The notes under the pieces: model-generated | Databases searched by the model: none | What the model was told of the DNA's origin: nothing | The model's input: the letters and a program-made list of their open reading frames with translations, nothing else | In this document: one piece after another, positions 34,248 through 42,642 of the stretch | Numbering within the stretch: position 1 is the first letter of the stretch | How the letters are laid out: every line of letters starts with the position of its first letter | From: Armatimonadota bacterium | Lineage (GTDB): Bacteria > Armatimonadota > Fimbriimonadia > Fimbriimonadales > Fimbriimonadaceae | Direction of reading: 5' to 3' | Assembly: GCA_020161505.1 (NCBI GenBank) | Contig: JAIUNY010000004.1 | Location: forward strand, 62,001 to 126,000 | DNA length: 64,000 nucleotides | Position numbers and translations under genes: made by a program

Positions 34248-35068
34248 ACCGAAACCTCTTCCTTGGTTTTTGCTTCCTCCGCTTTGGCGTGCTTGGCGCG
34301 CATCCGTTCCACCAATTTCCAGACGCGGAGTCGGTGGGATCGCTGCAAAATCGCGAGGCCAAAGTCGCCGTAGCAAATCCAGAGTACATAGGGAAGCATG
34401 AGCCAGATCTCATGCTGGATCACAAAGATCACCGGCAGAATGTCGATCGCCCCCATGCCCAGATGAACGACCTCTGCAATCCGGGTGCTGGACTCAAACC
34501 GGAGAACCTCCGCACGACCACCGCCCCCGACATATTCCGCCTTCAGGCCGCTTTTGCGCTGCTCCTTGGTCAGCATCGCGCGCTCCATGAAGTACGTCAC
34601 CTGCCATCGGAAGAACTTGATCCCCATCCGGGCATAGGCTTTCTCGGACTCCCACGGTTTCGGCGAGAAATACCAATCCCCCCAGGAAACAGGCTTCTGA
34701 TCGGCGAATTTCGGGCGCTCGCCCCCTGCGCCTGGCCTCAGGTTCCGGATCACCGAGGCCTTGTAGAGCTCAATCAGGATGAGAAAGCTATGGAAGACGA
34801 CCATCGTGACAAACAAGAACGTGAAGCGCCACGCCTCGCTGTTTGCGAACATCAGAATGATCGGCAGATGCAAAACCGCCCGCCAGAAGTTGGCTTTGCC
34901 GAAGTACCGCGTCTGAATCTGGAGCTCGGCGATGTCTTCGGCGCTGTAGGCCGTGCTGGTTTTGGCGTCTTCGATCGTGGGAAGAGGTCGTTCGCCGACC
35001 CGAGCCGAGACGAAAACGTGAAGGGCTCTGATCCCACACGTTTCGAGAACTCGACCCCATTCCGCCAT
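34244..35068 (-). CDS. Membrane protein in glycolipid cluster, unknown
   Basis: A 274-residue protein with hydrophobic segments near residues 63-80, 82-105, 205-222 and 225-243. A conserved-looking middle stretch WGDWYFSPKPWESEKAYARMG then FFRWQVTYFMERAM recalls the W-E/FFR pattern of small membrane acyltransferases (CrtO-like), but the match is weak. The C-terminus is Lys/Glu-rich. Its gene is coupled by overlap to the glycosyltransferase gene downstream and is 11 bases after the phosphatase gene, so a role in lipid or glycolipid modification is plausible. Confidence 0.55.
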   Translation of the reverse strand: MAEWGRVLETCGIRALHVFVSARVGERPLPTIEDAKTSTAYSAEDIAELQIQTRYFGKANFWRAVLHLPIILMFANSEAWRFTFLFVTMVVFHSFLILIELYKASVIRNLRPGAGGERPKFADQKPVSWGDWYFSPKPWESEKAYARMGIKFFRWQVTYFMERAMLTKEQRKSGLKAEYVGGGGRAEVLRFESSTRIAEVVHLGMGAIDILPVIFVIQHEIWLMLPYVLWICYGDFGLAILQRSHRLRVWKLVERMRAKHAKAEEAKTKEEVSV

Positions 35069-35079
35069 GCTGACCTGCC

Positions 35080-35907
35080 TTACTCGGGATCGTTCCGGCT
35101 TTCGGTGCCGACCAAGCTCCGGATCGCTTCCCAGGCTCCGCGCTTCTCATGCTCGTTCACCTCGCGGCCAAAGTTGAGGAGTTCCAAGGTGCCGTTGTCG
35201 TGCTCCACCACCGCCGTGCAGTTCTCCACCCAGTCGCCGGTATTGATGTAGAGAAATCCATCGGCTTCTGGCGTGATCTGGGGCCGGTGAACGTGCCCGC
35301 ACACCACCCCCTCGAAGCCATCTTCCCGCGCAGATTCAATGACATCAGCTTCGTAATTCGTGCTCTTGCCGATGAACTTCTTGATGCCCCGCTTCATCGG
35401 GGAGGTGAAGTCGACCGTCCGCGCGCCGCGCTCGATCTGCTTCTTGTTCAGAGTCGCGTTCGCCATGCCGAGATACTCGTACATCCACGCTCCGACAAAG
35501 GCGACTGGTTGATACTTCGTACAGGTTCGGTCGAAGAGATCTCCGTGGACGACGAGCAGATCCTTTCCATCGACCGTGGTGTGGAGGAAGCTGTGCTCGA
35601 TTTCAATGTTGCCGAGCCGAACGCCGTGCATCCTGCGCATAAAGGCATCGTGGTTGCCGGGGGTGTAGCGCACGGTGCACCCCGCGTTGCCCATCTCGAG
35701 CAGGATGCGGATGACTTCGGTGTGGGCCGAAGTCCACTTGCGGTCTTTGCGGCCGACCCAGCCATCAATGACATCTCCGACAAGATAGAGGTAGTCGCAC
35801 GTGACCGACTGCAAGAAGGCCTGCGCCGCTTCTGTTTTAGCCCCGACCGCCCCCAAATGGAGATCGGAGACGAACACCGACCGGTAGCGTGTCTTTTCCT
35901 GCGTCAT
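35080..35907 (-). CDS. LpxH-like metallophosphoesterase (UDP-2,3-diacylglucosamine diphosphatase family)
   Basis: A 275-residue calcineurin-like phosphoesterase with the metal motifs SDLHLG, YLVGDVIDGW, TPGNHD, VVHGDLFD and CGHVHRP in order. The DVIDGW and VHGDLFD forms are typical of the UDP-2,3-diacylglucosamine pyrophosphatase-like group (lipid A step four). The C-terminal part contains INTGDWVENCTAVVEHDNG, also seen in this group. Neighbours are glycosyltransferases. A true LpxH role would need the other lpx genes, which are not here. Confidence 0.82.
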   Translation of the reverse strand: MTQEKTRYRSVFVSDLHLGAVGAKTEAAQAFLQSVTCDYLYLVGDVIDGWVGRKDRKWTSAHTEVIRILLEMGNAGCTVRYTPGNHDAFMRRMHGVRLGNIEIEHSFLHTTVDGKDLLVVHGDLFDRTCTKYQPVAFVGAWMYEYLGMANATLNKKQIERGARTVDFTSPMKRGIKKFIGKSTNYEADVIESAREDGFEGVVCGHVHRPQITPEADGFLYINTGDWVENCTAVVEHDNGTLELLNFGREVNEHEKRGAWEAIRSLVGTESRNDPE

Positions 35908-36159
35908 GGATGGTTATCGTGCGGCGGTCGCGCCGCCCCTGGCTATTGTACGCGAGAAGCCAGTTTTGGTTCGGGCGTTCGCGTGTCCCGCTGGGCGCAG
36001 GGGAAGGTATGGCATATTTCCGGGCAGGCACATGATCTCTGCGGAAGCAAGCACCGGCGCGGTTTCTGCTGCGGAAAGTTCGGGAAGCCCCGTGTCTGCT
36101 CGTCGGTGCCTCGGTTCTTCTCAGCTTCGGAGTGAATTCCCCCTCTCGGCCTCTGGCCA

Positions 36160-36187
36160 CCCTCCCCCGACGGGAGTCGGTGGAGGG
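36160..36187. repeat. Intergenic hairpin, REP-like
   Basis: Arms CCCTCCCCCGAC and GTCGGTGGAGGG, one mismatch in 12, loop GGGA. It lies in a 423-base gap between the divergent phosphatase and glycosyltransferase genes, within a sequence (CTCTCGGCCTCTGGCC) that resembles dispersed intergenic repeats of other bacteria. The remaining part of the gap 35908-36330 shows no supported gene. A relation to other copies cannot be tested in this window. Confidence 0.45.
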
Positions 36188-36330
36188 CGAAGTTTGCAGG
36201 TTGGTTCCCGTAATCCCGACTCCGCCGAGCCCAAAGTGCTTCCCCAACTCGGGTGCCCCGATCCCTTCAGGGTCGGGAAACCGCCTATTGCTGAAGCCAC
36301 CATTTCCCGATTCCCCACGGAGGCCAGCCA

Positions 36331-37833
36331 TTGAACCAAATCCACTGGCGGCCCCTCCTCATCATCGCCGCGGTCTGCGGGCTGATGCACCTGGCTCTCA
36401 TCACGCGCTATGGATTCTTCCGGGATGAGCTTTACTATCTTGCCTGCGCCCACCACCTGGACTGGGGGTATGTCGATCACCCGCCGCTGAGTGTCTTTGT
36501 CGCCAAGCTCTTCACCGGCCTCCTCGGAGAGCATCTCTGGGCACTCCGACTCCCGGGAACGCTAGCCGCGATGACCATCGCGACGCTCTACGGAGTCATC
36601 GCCAGCCGATTTGGCGGTGATAAAACCGCTCAATCTCTTGCCGCGATTTTCGGCGGATTTGCCCCCGTCATCGCCGTCGTCACTCATCTCTATTCGATGA
36701 ATGGCCTCGACATCATGCTCTGGGCTATTGCCGCGCTGCTTTGGATCGATGCCCAAGCCCCGGAGAAGCGATCTCGCTGGCTGTGGCTGGGATTCGTCTG
36801 CGGACTCGCGTTGCTCAACAAGCTCAGCGGAGCCTGGCTGCTCACGGGGATTGCCCTCGCGACGCTTTTGACTCCGCGCCGCTCTGAGCTCAAGTCGTGG
36901 CAGCCGTGGGTGGGCGTGGTGATCGCCCTAGTGATGTTCACTCCGCACATCCTGTGGCAGATCGACCACGGATTCCCGACGCGCGAATTCATCCGTAACG
37001 CCACCCTCCACAAGATGGTGCCGACTCCGCCCTGGACGTTCCTGGGAGTGCAATTCATTGTCACTAATCCGGTGCTTGCCGTCATGTGGATTCTCGGCGG
37101 CTACGCAGTGCTCCGGCGCAAGGAATGGCGCACCATGGCGGCGCCGTTCTTCCTTGTCCTACTCATCCTGCTCGTGACGCAGCGGAGTCGGGAGAACTAC
37201 CTGAGTCCGACGTTTGCGTTCGTCGTCCCCCTCGGCGCGATTGTCCTCGCGGAATGGCTGAGTCAATCGCGCAAGCGTCTGATTGGGTACGCGACGCTCC
37301 TCATCCCGTCTGCACTCTTCACTCTGAGCATGGCGCTCCCCGTGTGGTATCCGACCACGTTTATCCGCATCGCCAGCTTCAGCCCGATTGAGCCCCCGGT
37401 GGCCGAGAAGGGCGCGAAGAGCCCGATGCAGGGCCACGCCGACATGTTTGGCTGGCCCGAAATGGCCGCGCGCGTCCGCGCCCAGTGGCTCGCTCTGCCC
37501 GAAGAAGAGCGCCTTCGCACCCCCGTGATGGGGATGAACTACGGCGAATCCAGTGCCATCTGGTTCTACAACCGCGATCTCCCGGAGATGCGCGTGATTG
37601 GACGGCACAACAACTTCTGGCTCTGGGGGCCGGGGGATTGGGATGGTCGATCGCTCATCGTGGTCGGGGAACTGAGCGAGGAGCAGCGCGAGCTGTTCGA
37701 GTCCATCGAGGTCATCGGCCGCATGGATCACCCCTACGCCGTCCCCGAAGAAGCGACCGCCCCGATCTCAATCGCCCGAGGCCTCAAGATTCCGGTAGAG
37801 GAGTTCTGGGCGAAGATTCGGCACATTCAGTGA
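36331..37833 (+). CDS. Polytopic glycosyltransferase, GT39/ArnT-like
   Basis: A 500-residue membrane glycosyltransferase. It starts at TTG 36331 with a perfect GGAGG at 36319-36323, 7 bases upstream. The first loop has FRDELYYLACAHHLDWGYVDHPPL, with the acidic pair typical of the PMT/ArnT fold (FRDELYY and DHPPL), then about nine to ten membrane segments and a C-terminal soluble part of about 150 residues (GMNYGESSAIWFYNRDLPEM). It likely moves a sugar from a polyprenyl phosphate to an envelope lipid or protein. It is divergent from the lipid-cluster genes. Confidence 0.85.
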   Translation: MNQIHWRPLLIIAAVCGLMHLALITRYGFFRDELYYLACAHHLDWGYVDHPPLSVFVAKLFTGLLGEHLWALRLPGTLAAMTIATLYGVIASRFGGDKTAQSLAAIFGGFAPVIAVVTHLYSMNGLDIMLWAIAALLWIDAQAPEKRSRWLWLGFVCGLALLNKLSGAWLLTGIALATLLTPRRSELKSWQPWVGVVIALVMFTPHILWQIDHGFPTREFIRNATLHKMVPTPPWTFLGVQFIVTNPVLAVMWILGGYAVLRRKEWRTMAAPFFLVLLILLVTQRSRENYLSPTFAFVVPLGAIVLAEWLSQSRKRLIGYATLLIPSALFTLSMALPVWYPTTFIRIASFSPIEPPVAEKGAKSPMQGHADMFGWPEMAARVRAQWLALPEEERLRTPVMGMNYGESSAIWFYNRDLPEMRVIGRHNNFWLWGPGDWDGRSLIVVGELSEEQRELFESIEVIGRMDHPYAVPEEATAPISIARGLKIPVEEFWAKIRHIQ

Positions 37834-37862
37834 GGCATCTCGAACGATCCATGGAACACTAC

Positions 37863-37891
37863 TTGTGTTTATGGCGTTTATTGTCTATACT
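37863..37891 (+). promoter_or_regulatory. Promoter of the antitoxin-toxin pair
   Basis: -35 box TTGTGT (37863-37868) and -10 box TATACT (37886-37891), spacing exactly 17. The ATG of the antitoxin gene is at 37900, only 8 bases after the -10 box, so the transcript should be leaderless or nearly so. Confidence 0.65.
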
Positions 37892-37899
37892 GAACTGAG

Positions 37900-38364
37900 A
37901 TGAGCACGATCCACTCTCAAGAAATTGGCCCGGGAGATCTCTCGCCGACGACCGAAGAGGCGTTGGAGAAACTCCTGGCCCGTCAGGTGCGCCCCGTGCT
38001 GATTTCCCCGAGTGGCGATGTGCTCGAACTGGATAAGACACTGAACGATCTCCTCGTCCTGGTGGCGGAGACGGTGGCCAACCGCCGCACGAGCGTGACG
38101 ATCATTCCCGGCGACGAGACTTTCACCACTCAAGCAGCCGCGCAGTTTCTCGGCGTCTCTCGCCAGTTTGTGGTGCTCGAACTCGAAGCCGGAAAGATCC
38201 CGTTCCACAAGGTCGGTACTCACCGCCGGATCCGCTTTTCTGATCTGGTGGCCTACCAGCAAGCCCACAAACGACGAGCCCGGAAAGCCCTTGACGCCAT
38301 GACAAAAGAGGTTGTCGAAGCTGACTACGATTCTCGCCTACTGCCCGAGGTCACCAGCGCATGA
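37900..38364 (+). CDS. Excisionase-type antitoxin of a PIN toxin pair
   Basis: A 154-residue protein. Residues about 80-130 form an excisionase/MerR-like DNA-binding domain: ETFTTQAAAQFLGVSRQFVVLELEAGKIPFHKVGTHRRI (in pieces: TTQAAAQFLGVSRQFVV; HKVGTHRRIRFSDL). The N-terminal part (VLISPSGDVLELDKTLNDLLVLV) should bind the promoter region cooperatively or form dimers, and the last 25 residues may be the toxin-binding end. Its stop overlaps the toxin start as ATGA. Together they form a type II toxin-antitoxin pair. Confidence 0.82.
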   Translation: MSTIHSQEIGPGDLSPTTEEALEKLLARQVRPVLISPSGDVLELDKTLNDLLVLVAETVANRRTSVTIIPGDETFTTQAAAQFLGVSRQFVVLELEAGKIPFHKVGTHRRIRFSDLVAYQQAHKRRARKALDAMTKEVVEADYDSRLLPEVTSA

Positions 38365-38911
38365 TCGCCCCGCATCCGGTTCTGCTGGATGCGGATGTTT
38401 TGGCGCAGTCACTGATCGGGGATTTCCTTATTTGGACTGCTCATAACACGAATCTCCTCCGACCACGCTGGACAGAGCAGATCTGGGAAGAAGTCCTTCG
38501 TACTCAGGTGGATCGGCTCGGTTGGGATCGCGGAATTGCCGAGCGCCGAATGCGAACCGCTTTTGAAGCGTTTCCGGAGGCCGACATTGTGGGTTATGAA
38601 GCTGCAATCGTCCTTTGCTCAAACCACCCGAAGGATCGGCATGTCTTGGCGGCAGCGATCTCAAGCGGCACGGATACGATTCTCACTTTCAACCTGCCGA
38701 CTTTCCGGCCGAGAGCACAACCCCTCACCGAATTGAGGCCAGGCATCCCGGTCTCTATCTTGTGACCCTTCTTGAGATTGCGCCGCAAGAGATGACTCAA
38801 ATGGTGGATTTCATGGCTCAGCGGCGCGGGAAGAGTCGAGACGAGTACCTCGACTCCCTGGCCCGCGTTGCTCAAACGTTTGCTTCACTGGTACGTGGTC
38901 AGGCTGAGTGA
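38361..38911 (+). pseudogene. PIN-domain toxin gene with a single-base frameshift
   Basis: The first frame encodes a PIN RNase: Asp10 and Asp12 (VLLDADVLAQS), Asp92 (PKDRHVLAAAI) and TILTFNLPTF, ending prematurely at 38765. In the +2 frame the expected family continuation appears: ADFPAESTTPHRIEARHPG, then YLVTLLEIAPQEMTQMVDF and SRDEYLDSLARVAQTFASLV, up to the stop at 38911. Restoring one G at about 38696 (CTGCC to CTGGCC) gives the family motif NLADFP and one 183-residue protein. Either the toxin has been inactivated, the sequence has an error, or decoding slips here. The truncated form of 134 residues keeps the PIN active site. Confidence 0.8.
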
Positions 38912-38943
38912 AGGAGTGCCTGCCCGCGTACGAGCGCATCCAT

Positions 38944-40452
38944 TCACACGTCGAAGGTGATGCCCTGAGCCAGAGCCGGGCGTTCGTGGCCGAAGTAGGT
39001 CGTGCTCGTCTGGCGGCGCATGTACGCCCGCCAGCTATCCGAACCCGATTCGCGACCTCCGCCCGTCTCCTTCTCCCCACCGAACGCGCCGCCGATCTCC
39101 GCGCCGCTCGTGCCGATGTTCACGTTGGCAATTCCGCAATCGCTGTATCGCTTAAAGAACTCGGCATCCCGAACATCGGTGGTCATCACCGCGCTGCTCA
39201 ACCCTTGGGGAACATCGTTGTGGATCTCCAACGCTTCTTCCAGGGAATCGTAGGGAATCACGTAGGTCAGAGGCGCAAAGGTTTCTTCCTTGACCGCCTC
39301 CACCTGATGAGGCAACTTCACAAGCGCCGGGTGCACATAGTACGCATCCGCCCCGCGATCTTCCTGGACTCGTTGCCCGCCGAAAACCTCCAAGGCCTCG
39401 CCTCGAACTTCGGCCAGCTTTGCTTGCATCGCATCGAAGGCCAGCTTATCAATCAGCGGCCCGACCAAGGTGCTCGCCGACAGGGGATCACCGATCTTGC
39501 TTTCGCCGATCTGCGCGTATGCCTTCTTCAAGGTCTCAAAAACCTGATCGAACAGGCTTCGATGAACCAAAACCCGACGCGTGCTCGTGCATCGCTGACC
39601 TGCCGTGCCGACGGAGCCGAACAGAATCGACGGAATCGCGATCGCCAGATCCGCGCTCGGCGTGATGATCATCGCGTTGTTTCCACCGAGTTCCAGCAGG
39701 GTGCGACCAAATCGCGCGGCGACTTTCGGCCCGACAATGCGACCCATCCGGCTGCTGCCGGTGGCGCTGATCAGAGGAACCCGAGCGTCTTCCACCATCT
39801 GATTCCCCTGCTCGTAGGTGCCGAGGATCACTTGGCTCAGATTCGCCGGGGCTTCGGGGAAGTCTTTGCAGACCTCATCCAGCATGTTCTGCACGGCCAG
39901 AGCGGTGAGAGGAGTCTTTTCGCTCGGCTTCCACAGGCAGCTATCGCCGCACACCAGGGCGAGAGCCGAGTTCCAGCTCCACACCGCAACCGGGAAGTTG
40001 AACGCACTGATGATCCCGACCGGGCCAAGCGGGAGCCAGTTCTCTTGCATCACGTGGTTCGGCCTTTCGCTCTGGATCGTGAGGCCATAAAGCTGCCGAC
40101 TGAGTCCGACCGCGAAGTCGCAGATGTCGATCATCTCTTGCACTTCGCCGCGCCCTTCTTCCAGGATCTTCCCGCACTCCAGAGTCACGAGTTGCGCCAG
40201 ATCCTCCTTGTGCGCGCGCAGCTTGTCGCCCAACTGGCGGATCAGCTCACCCCGGCGAGGAGCCGGAATATCGCGCCACGCCCGGAAAGCGACCACGCTC
40301 GCGGCGATCTTCGCATCCACCTCGGCCGCCGTATCCAGACGCAGGGTTGCGAGGACCGCTCCATCCCGGGGGGAGGTCACCACAAGGTCATTCCCGGCGA
40401 ATTGGGCAAGGTTCGGGATCAGCTTCTCGACAACACTGGCGCTGGCAATCAT
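38944..40452 (-). CDS. Aldehyde dehydrogenase, ALDH7 (alpha-aminoadipic semialdehyde) type
   Basis: A 502-residue NAD-dependent dehydrogenase. Motifs are IISAFNFPVAVWSWNSALALVCG for the cofactor pocket, LLELGGNNAMII with the general-base Glu, and GTAGQRCTSTRRVLVH with the nucleophile Cys. The end GGGRESGSDSWRAYMRRQTST is diagnostic for the ALDH7 (antiquitin/AmaB) group, which oxidises alpha-aminoadipic semialdehyde in lysine degradation. ATG 40452 is chosen as the family start. No lysine-degradation neighbours are present, so the substrate is an inference. It stands alone on the minus strand. Confidence 0.87.
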   Translation of the reverse strand: MIASASVVEKLIPNLAQFAGNDLVVTSPRDGAVLATLRLDTAAEVDAKIAASVVAFRAWRDIPAPRRGELIRQLGDKLRAHKEDLAQLVTLECGKILEEGRGEVQEMIDICDFAVGLSRQLYGLTIQSERPNHVMQENWLPLGPVGIISAFNFPVAVWSWNSALALVCGDSCLWKPSEKTPLTALAVQNMLDEVCKDFPEAPANLSQVILGTYEQGNQMVEDARVPLISATGSSRMGRIVGPKVAARFGRTLLELGGNNAMIITPSADLAIAIPSILFGSVGTAGQRCTSTRRVLVHRSLFDQVFETLKKAYAQIGESKIGDPLSASTLVGPLIDKLAFDAMQAKLAEVRGEALEVFGGQRVQEDRGADAYYVHPALVKLPHQVEAVKEETFAPLTYVIPYDSLEEALEIHNDVPQGLSSAVMTTDVRDAEFFKRYSDCGIANVNIGTSGAEIGGAFGGEKETGGGRESGSDSWRAYMRRQTSTTYFGHERPALAQGITFDV

Positions 40453-40550
40453 GACAAACAGTTTACAGGAGAGCGCGCCTATGCCCTTGGTCGCACGACG
40501 CCCGCCTGGTGCTGAGTCCCAGCGCCATGATCCCGTATCCTGGAGCAATC

Positions 40551-40943
40551 ATGTCGAAACCCGCCAAGGTACTCGCGATTCTCGGCGTCTTTCTTCTCAT
40601 CGCTGGTCTCCTCGGATGGGCAGCAACTGGATTCACTGACAAGGGCAAAACCGCGATCATGAGCGGAGCCGCCAGCGGCTCGATCCTGCTGATCTCTGCC
40701 TGGCTCAGCGGGCGACCTGGGGGCATCGGCTTTGTCGCATGGATCGCCGGGATCGGCTTCGCCGCGCTCTTTGGATCCACCTTTATCTGGCGCGCCAGCA
40801 TCGCCTGGACGGATGTGTTCAATGGCGGCGACAAGCTCCCGATTGCCATCCTCCTGAGCAAGATGGCGCTTGCCACGGCGGTTGCCTTGTTCATTGCCCT
40901 CCGCATGAAAAAGGCCGAGAATGAGGCCGCCGCTCTCCCGTAA
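40551..40943 (+). CDS. Small four-helix membrane protein, unknown
   Basis: A 130-residue protein with GGAG at 40541-40544 before ATG 40551. Four hydrophobic segments alternate with glycine-rich turns (VLAILGVFLLIAGLLGWAA; IMSGAASGSILLISAWLSGR; GGIGFVAWIAGIGFAALFGS; LPIAILLSKMALATAVALFI). The Gly spacing is reminiscent of TMEM14-like proteins but the assignment is weak. It is 11 bases upstream of the HD-domain gene and likely in one transcript with it. Confidence 0.6.
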   Translation: MSKPAKVLAILGVFLLIAGLLGWAATGFTDKGKTAIMSGAASGSILLISAWLSGRPGGIGFVAWIAGIGFAALFGSTFIWRASIAWTDVFNGGDKLPIAILLSKMALATAVALFIALRMKKAENEAAALP

Positions 40944-40954
40944 ACTGCGCGGGA

Positions 40955-41557
40955 ATGCCAAACTTCGACGCCTTGCCGCCGCGCCTCGCTCACCAAGCAC
41001 GTTTCTTGGTCGAGATGGACAAGCTTAAGGGCGTCCTCCGGCGCACCTCGCCCATCGGCCAAGATCGCCGCGAGAATTCGGCGGAGCACAGTTGGCAAGT
41101 TGTTCTCCTGGCGATCACCCTCGCCGAACACTCCGCCGAGCCCATCGACCTGCTCCGCGTCCTCAAGATGCTCGCCATCCACGATGCGGTTGAGATTGAT
41201 GTCGGCGACACGTTTCACTACGACAAAGCCGCTGATCCCGATCTGGGGGCGAAAGAGCATGCCGCCGCCGTGCGCGTCTTTGGCCTTCTGCCCGATGACC
41301 AAGCGGCAGAGTTTCTCGCTCTCTGGGAAGAGTTTGAGTCCAAGCAGACTCCTGAAGGCCGATTCGCCGCCGCCGTCGATCGTGTGGTGGCCTTCGTGAT
41401 GAACTCCCACAACCACGGCGGAACCTGGGCGGAATACCGCCTCTCCGCCGAACAAGTGCGCGCCAAGAATCAAGACATCCCGCGCGGTGCCCCCGCGATC
41501 TGGGATCTCGCCGAAGTGCTGGTTCAGTTCGGGGTGGAAAAGGGTTATCTCCGATAG
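40955..41557 (+). CDS. HD-domain metal-dependent hydrolase, YfbR/HDDC2-like
   Basis: A 200-residue HD-domain protein, probably a 5'-deoxynucleotidase or related phosphohydrolase. Metal ligands follow the family order: RRENSAEHSWQV with His, LKMLAIHDAVEIDVGDT with the HD pair and the following acidic residues, and AAVDRVVAFVMNSHNHGG with the last Asp. The EID-GDT stretch is typical of the HDDC2/YfbR subgroup. The nucleotide substrate cannot be read from the sequence. Confidence 0.82.
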   Translation: MPNFDALPPRLAHQARFLVEMDKLKGVLRRTSPIGQDRRENSAEHSWQVVLLAITLAEHSAEPIDLLRVLKMLAIHDAVEIDVGDTFHYDKAADPDLGAKEHAAAVRVFGLLPDDQAAEFLALWEEFESKQTPEGRFAAAVDRVVAFVMNSHNHGGTWAEYRLSAEQVRAKNQDIPRGAPAIWDLAEVLVQFGVEKGYLR

Positions 41558-41847
41558 CGCGTGTCCCGCGCTCCTATCGGTTGCTCGCTGAGCGCTTGCT
41601 GAGTAAATGTCGTGATATCGAACCACGATGGCGCGATGAAATGCATTATCGACTGACCAGGTTTTCCCACGCGCAACTTCTTATGAAATTCTTACCTATT
41701 CGACATCCGCGATGTCCGATTGGAGTCCGGTCAGACTCTAAAGGGTTGAGTGAGCTGAGAGAAGGTGACCCCAAGAACATCGTCCGAGCCAGTTTGGCCT
41801 TTTGGTTCCTTGGACCCCCTGCACACGCCCCGGGTAAAGTGCTCCAC

Positions 41848-42465
41848 ATGAAAAGGAAGTTGCTTTTCGCTACGTTTGTGATCACTGTCGCGCTTGCCCT
41901 CGCTGGATTTTCTCAATCTCCTAAGTTGATGAAGGTTTTCCTCGGCGAAAAACTCGTAAGCGAAAGGGCGCGAGTGATCGACGGGGTGACCTATGCACCG
42001 GTCGATGATTTGTTGAAGCCCTTTGACTACAAGAGTGCGAGCAAGGGAGAGCGAGTCGACCTTGTTCCGATTTCAGGCATTGCCCAGCGCGACGGTGCCT
42101 CAGGATCCCTTGGAGTTCTTGTCAAAGGGAAAACCTGCAGCATTAAGGTTCTAGGTGTGCGACCAGTTGCTGGATACGAAGAAGAATGGGTGGAAGTCTA
42201 TGGTCAGCTATTCTCGCCCGCAACAATGACATATAACTTAGCTTCGGCCGTGGCCGTCTTCGCCAATGGAATGCAGGTGCCGTATAGTCTGTCCTCTGCG
42301 GAAATGGGTGGTCAAGCCTATGCCCCCTTAAACTCAGGTGAATCAGTTCAGTTTGTGGTTCAGTTTAAGAAGGAAGGCGGTTCGGAAATGGAAAGGGTCG
42401 TCCTGACCTTCGCCAATAACAAGAACGACACAAGCGACGTGTTTCGCATTCGCGTCAAGGACTGA
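41848..42465 (+). CDS. Secreted protein with copper-amine-oxidase-N-like stalk domain
   Basis: A 205-residue exported protein. A signal peptide (KLLFATFVITVALALAGFSQ) is followed by KVFLGEKLVSERARVIDGVTYAPVDDLLKPF, which resembles the stalk (copper amine oxidase N-terminal-like) domain, then a beta-rich part of about 110 residues. ATG 41848 is chosen because the open frame upstream has no membrane or family character. The gap 41558-41847 shows no other gene. Function unknown. Confidence 0.65.
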   Translation: MKRKLLFATFVITVALALAGFSQSPKLMKVFLGEKLVSERARVIDGVTYAPVDDLLKPFDYKSASKGERVDLVPISGIAQRDGASGSLGVLVKGKTCSIKVLGVRPVAGYEEEWVEVYGQLFSPATMTYNLASAVAVFANGMQVPYSLSSAEMGGQAYAPLNSGESVQFVVQFKKEGGSEMERVVLTFANNKNDTSDVFRIRVKD

Positions 42466-42478
42466 GGGAGTGGAGCCG

Positions 42479-42524
42479 AGCCTCTTCGTTTCATTCGGGC
42501 ATGATTTGATGAGACGAGGAGGCT
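42479..42524 (+). terminator. Terminator-like hairpin after the stalk-domain gene
   Basis: 16-base arms AGCCTCTTCGTTTCAT and ATGAGACGAGGAGGCT pair fully in RNA if two G-U pairs are allowed; the loop is 14 bases. It starts 14 bases after the stop codon. No T-run follows, so it may act as an RNA 3'-end stabiliser or a weak terminator. Confidence 0.55.
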
Positions 42525-42642
42525 GCTCTCTGTACAGGAAGAGTTGCTCGCCTTCCACGAGAAAGATCACTCCTTTCTCACGAGAGATCTCAGTTCGCCT
42601 TCAATAAGAAGTTGTTCTGCGAATGCAAGTCATCGCCGAGTG

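Noticed and set aside
35906-36334. 142-codon frame in the divergent gap
   Set aside because: Composition of repeat DNA, no motif, and it overlaps the GT39 start.
38908-40515. Plus-strand frame opposite the ALDH7-type gene
   Set aside because: Shadow frame rich in Arg, His and Gln; no motifs.
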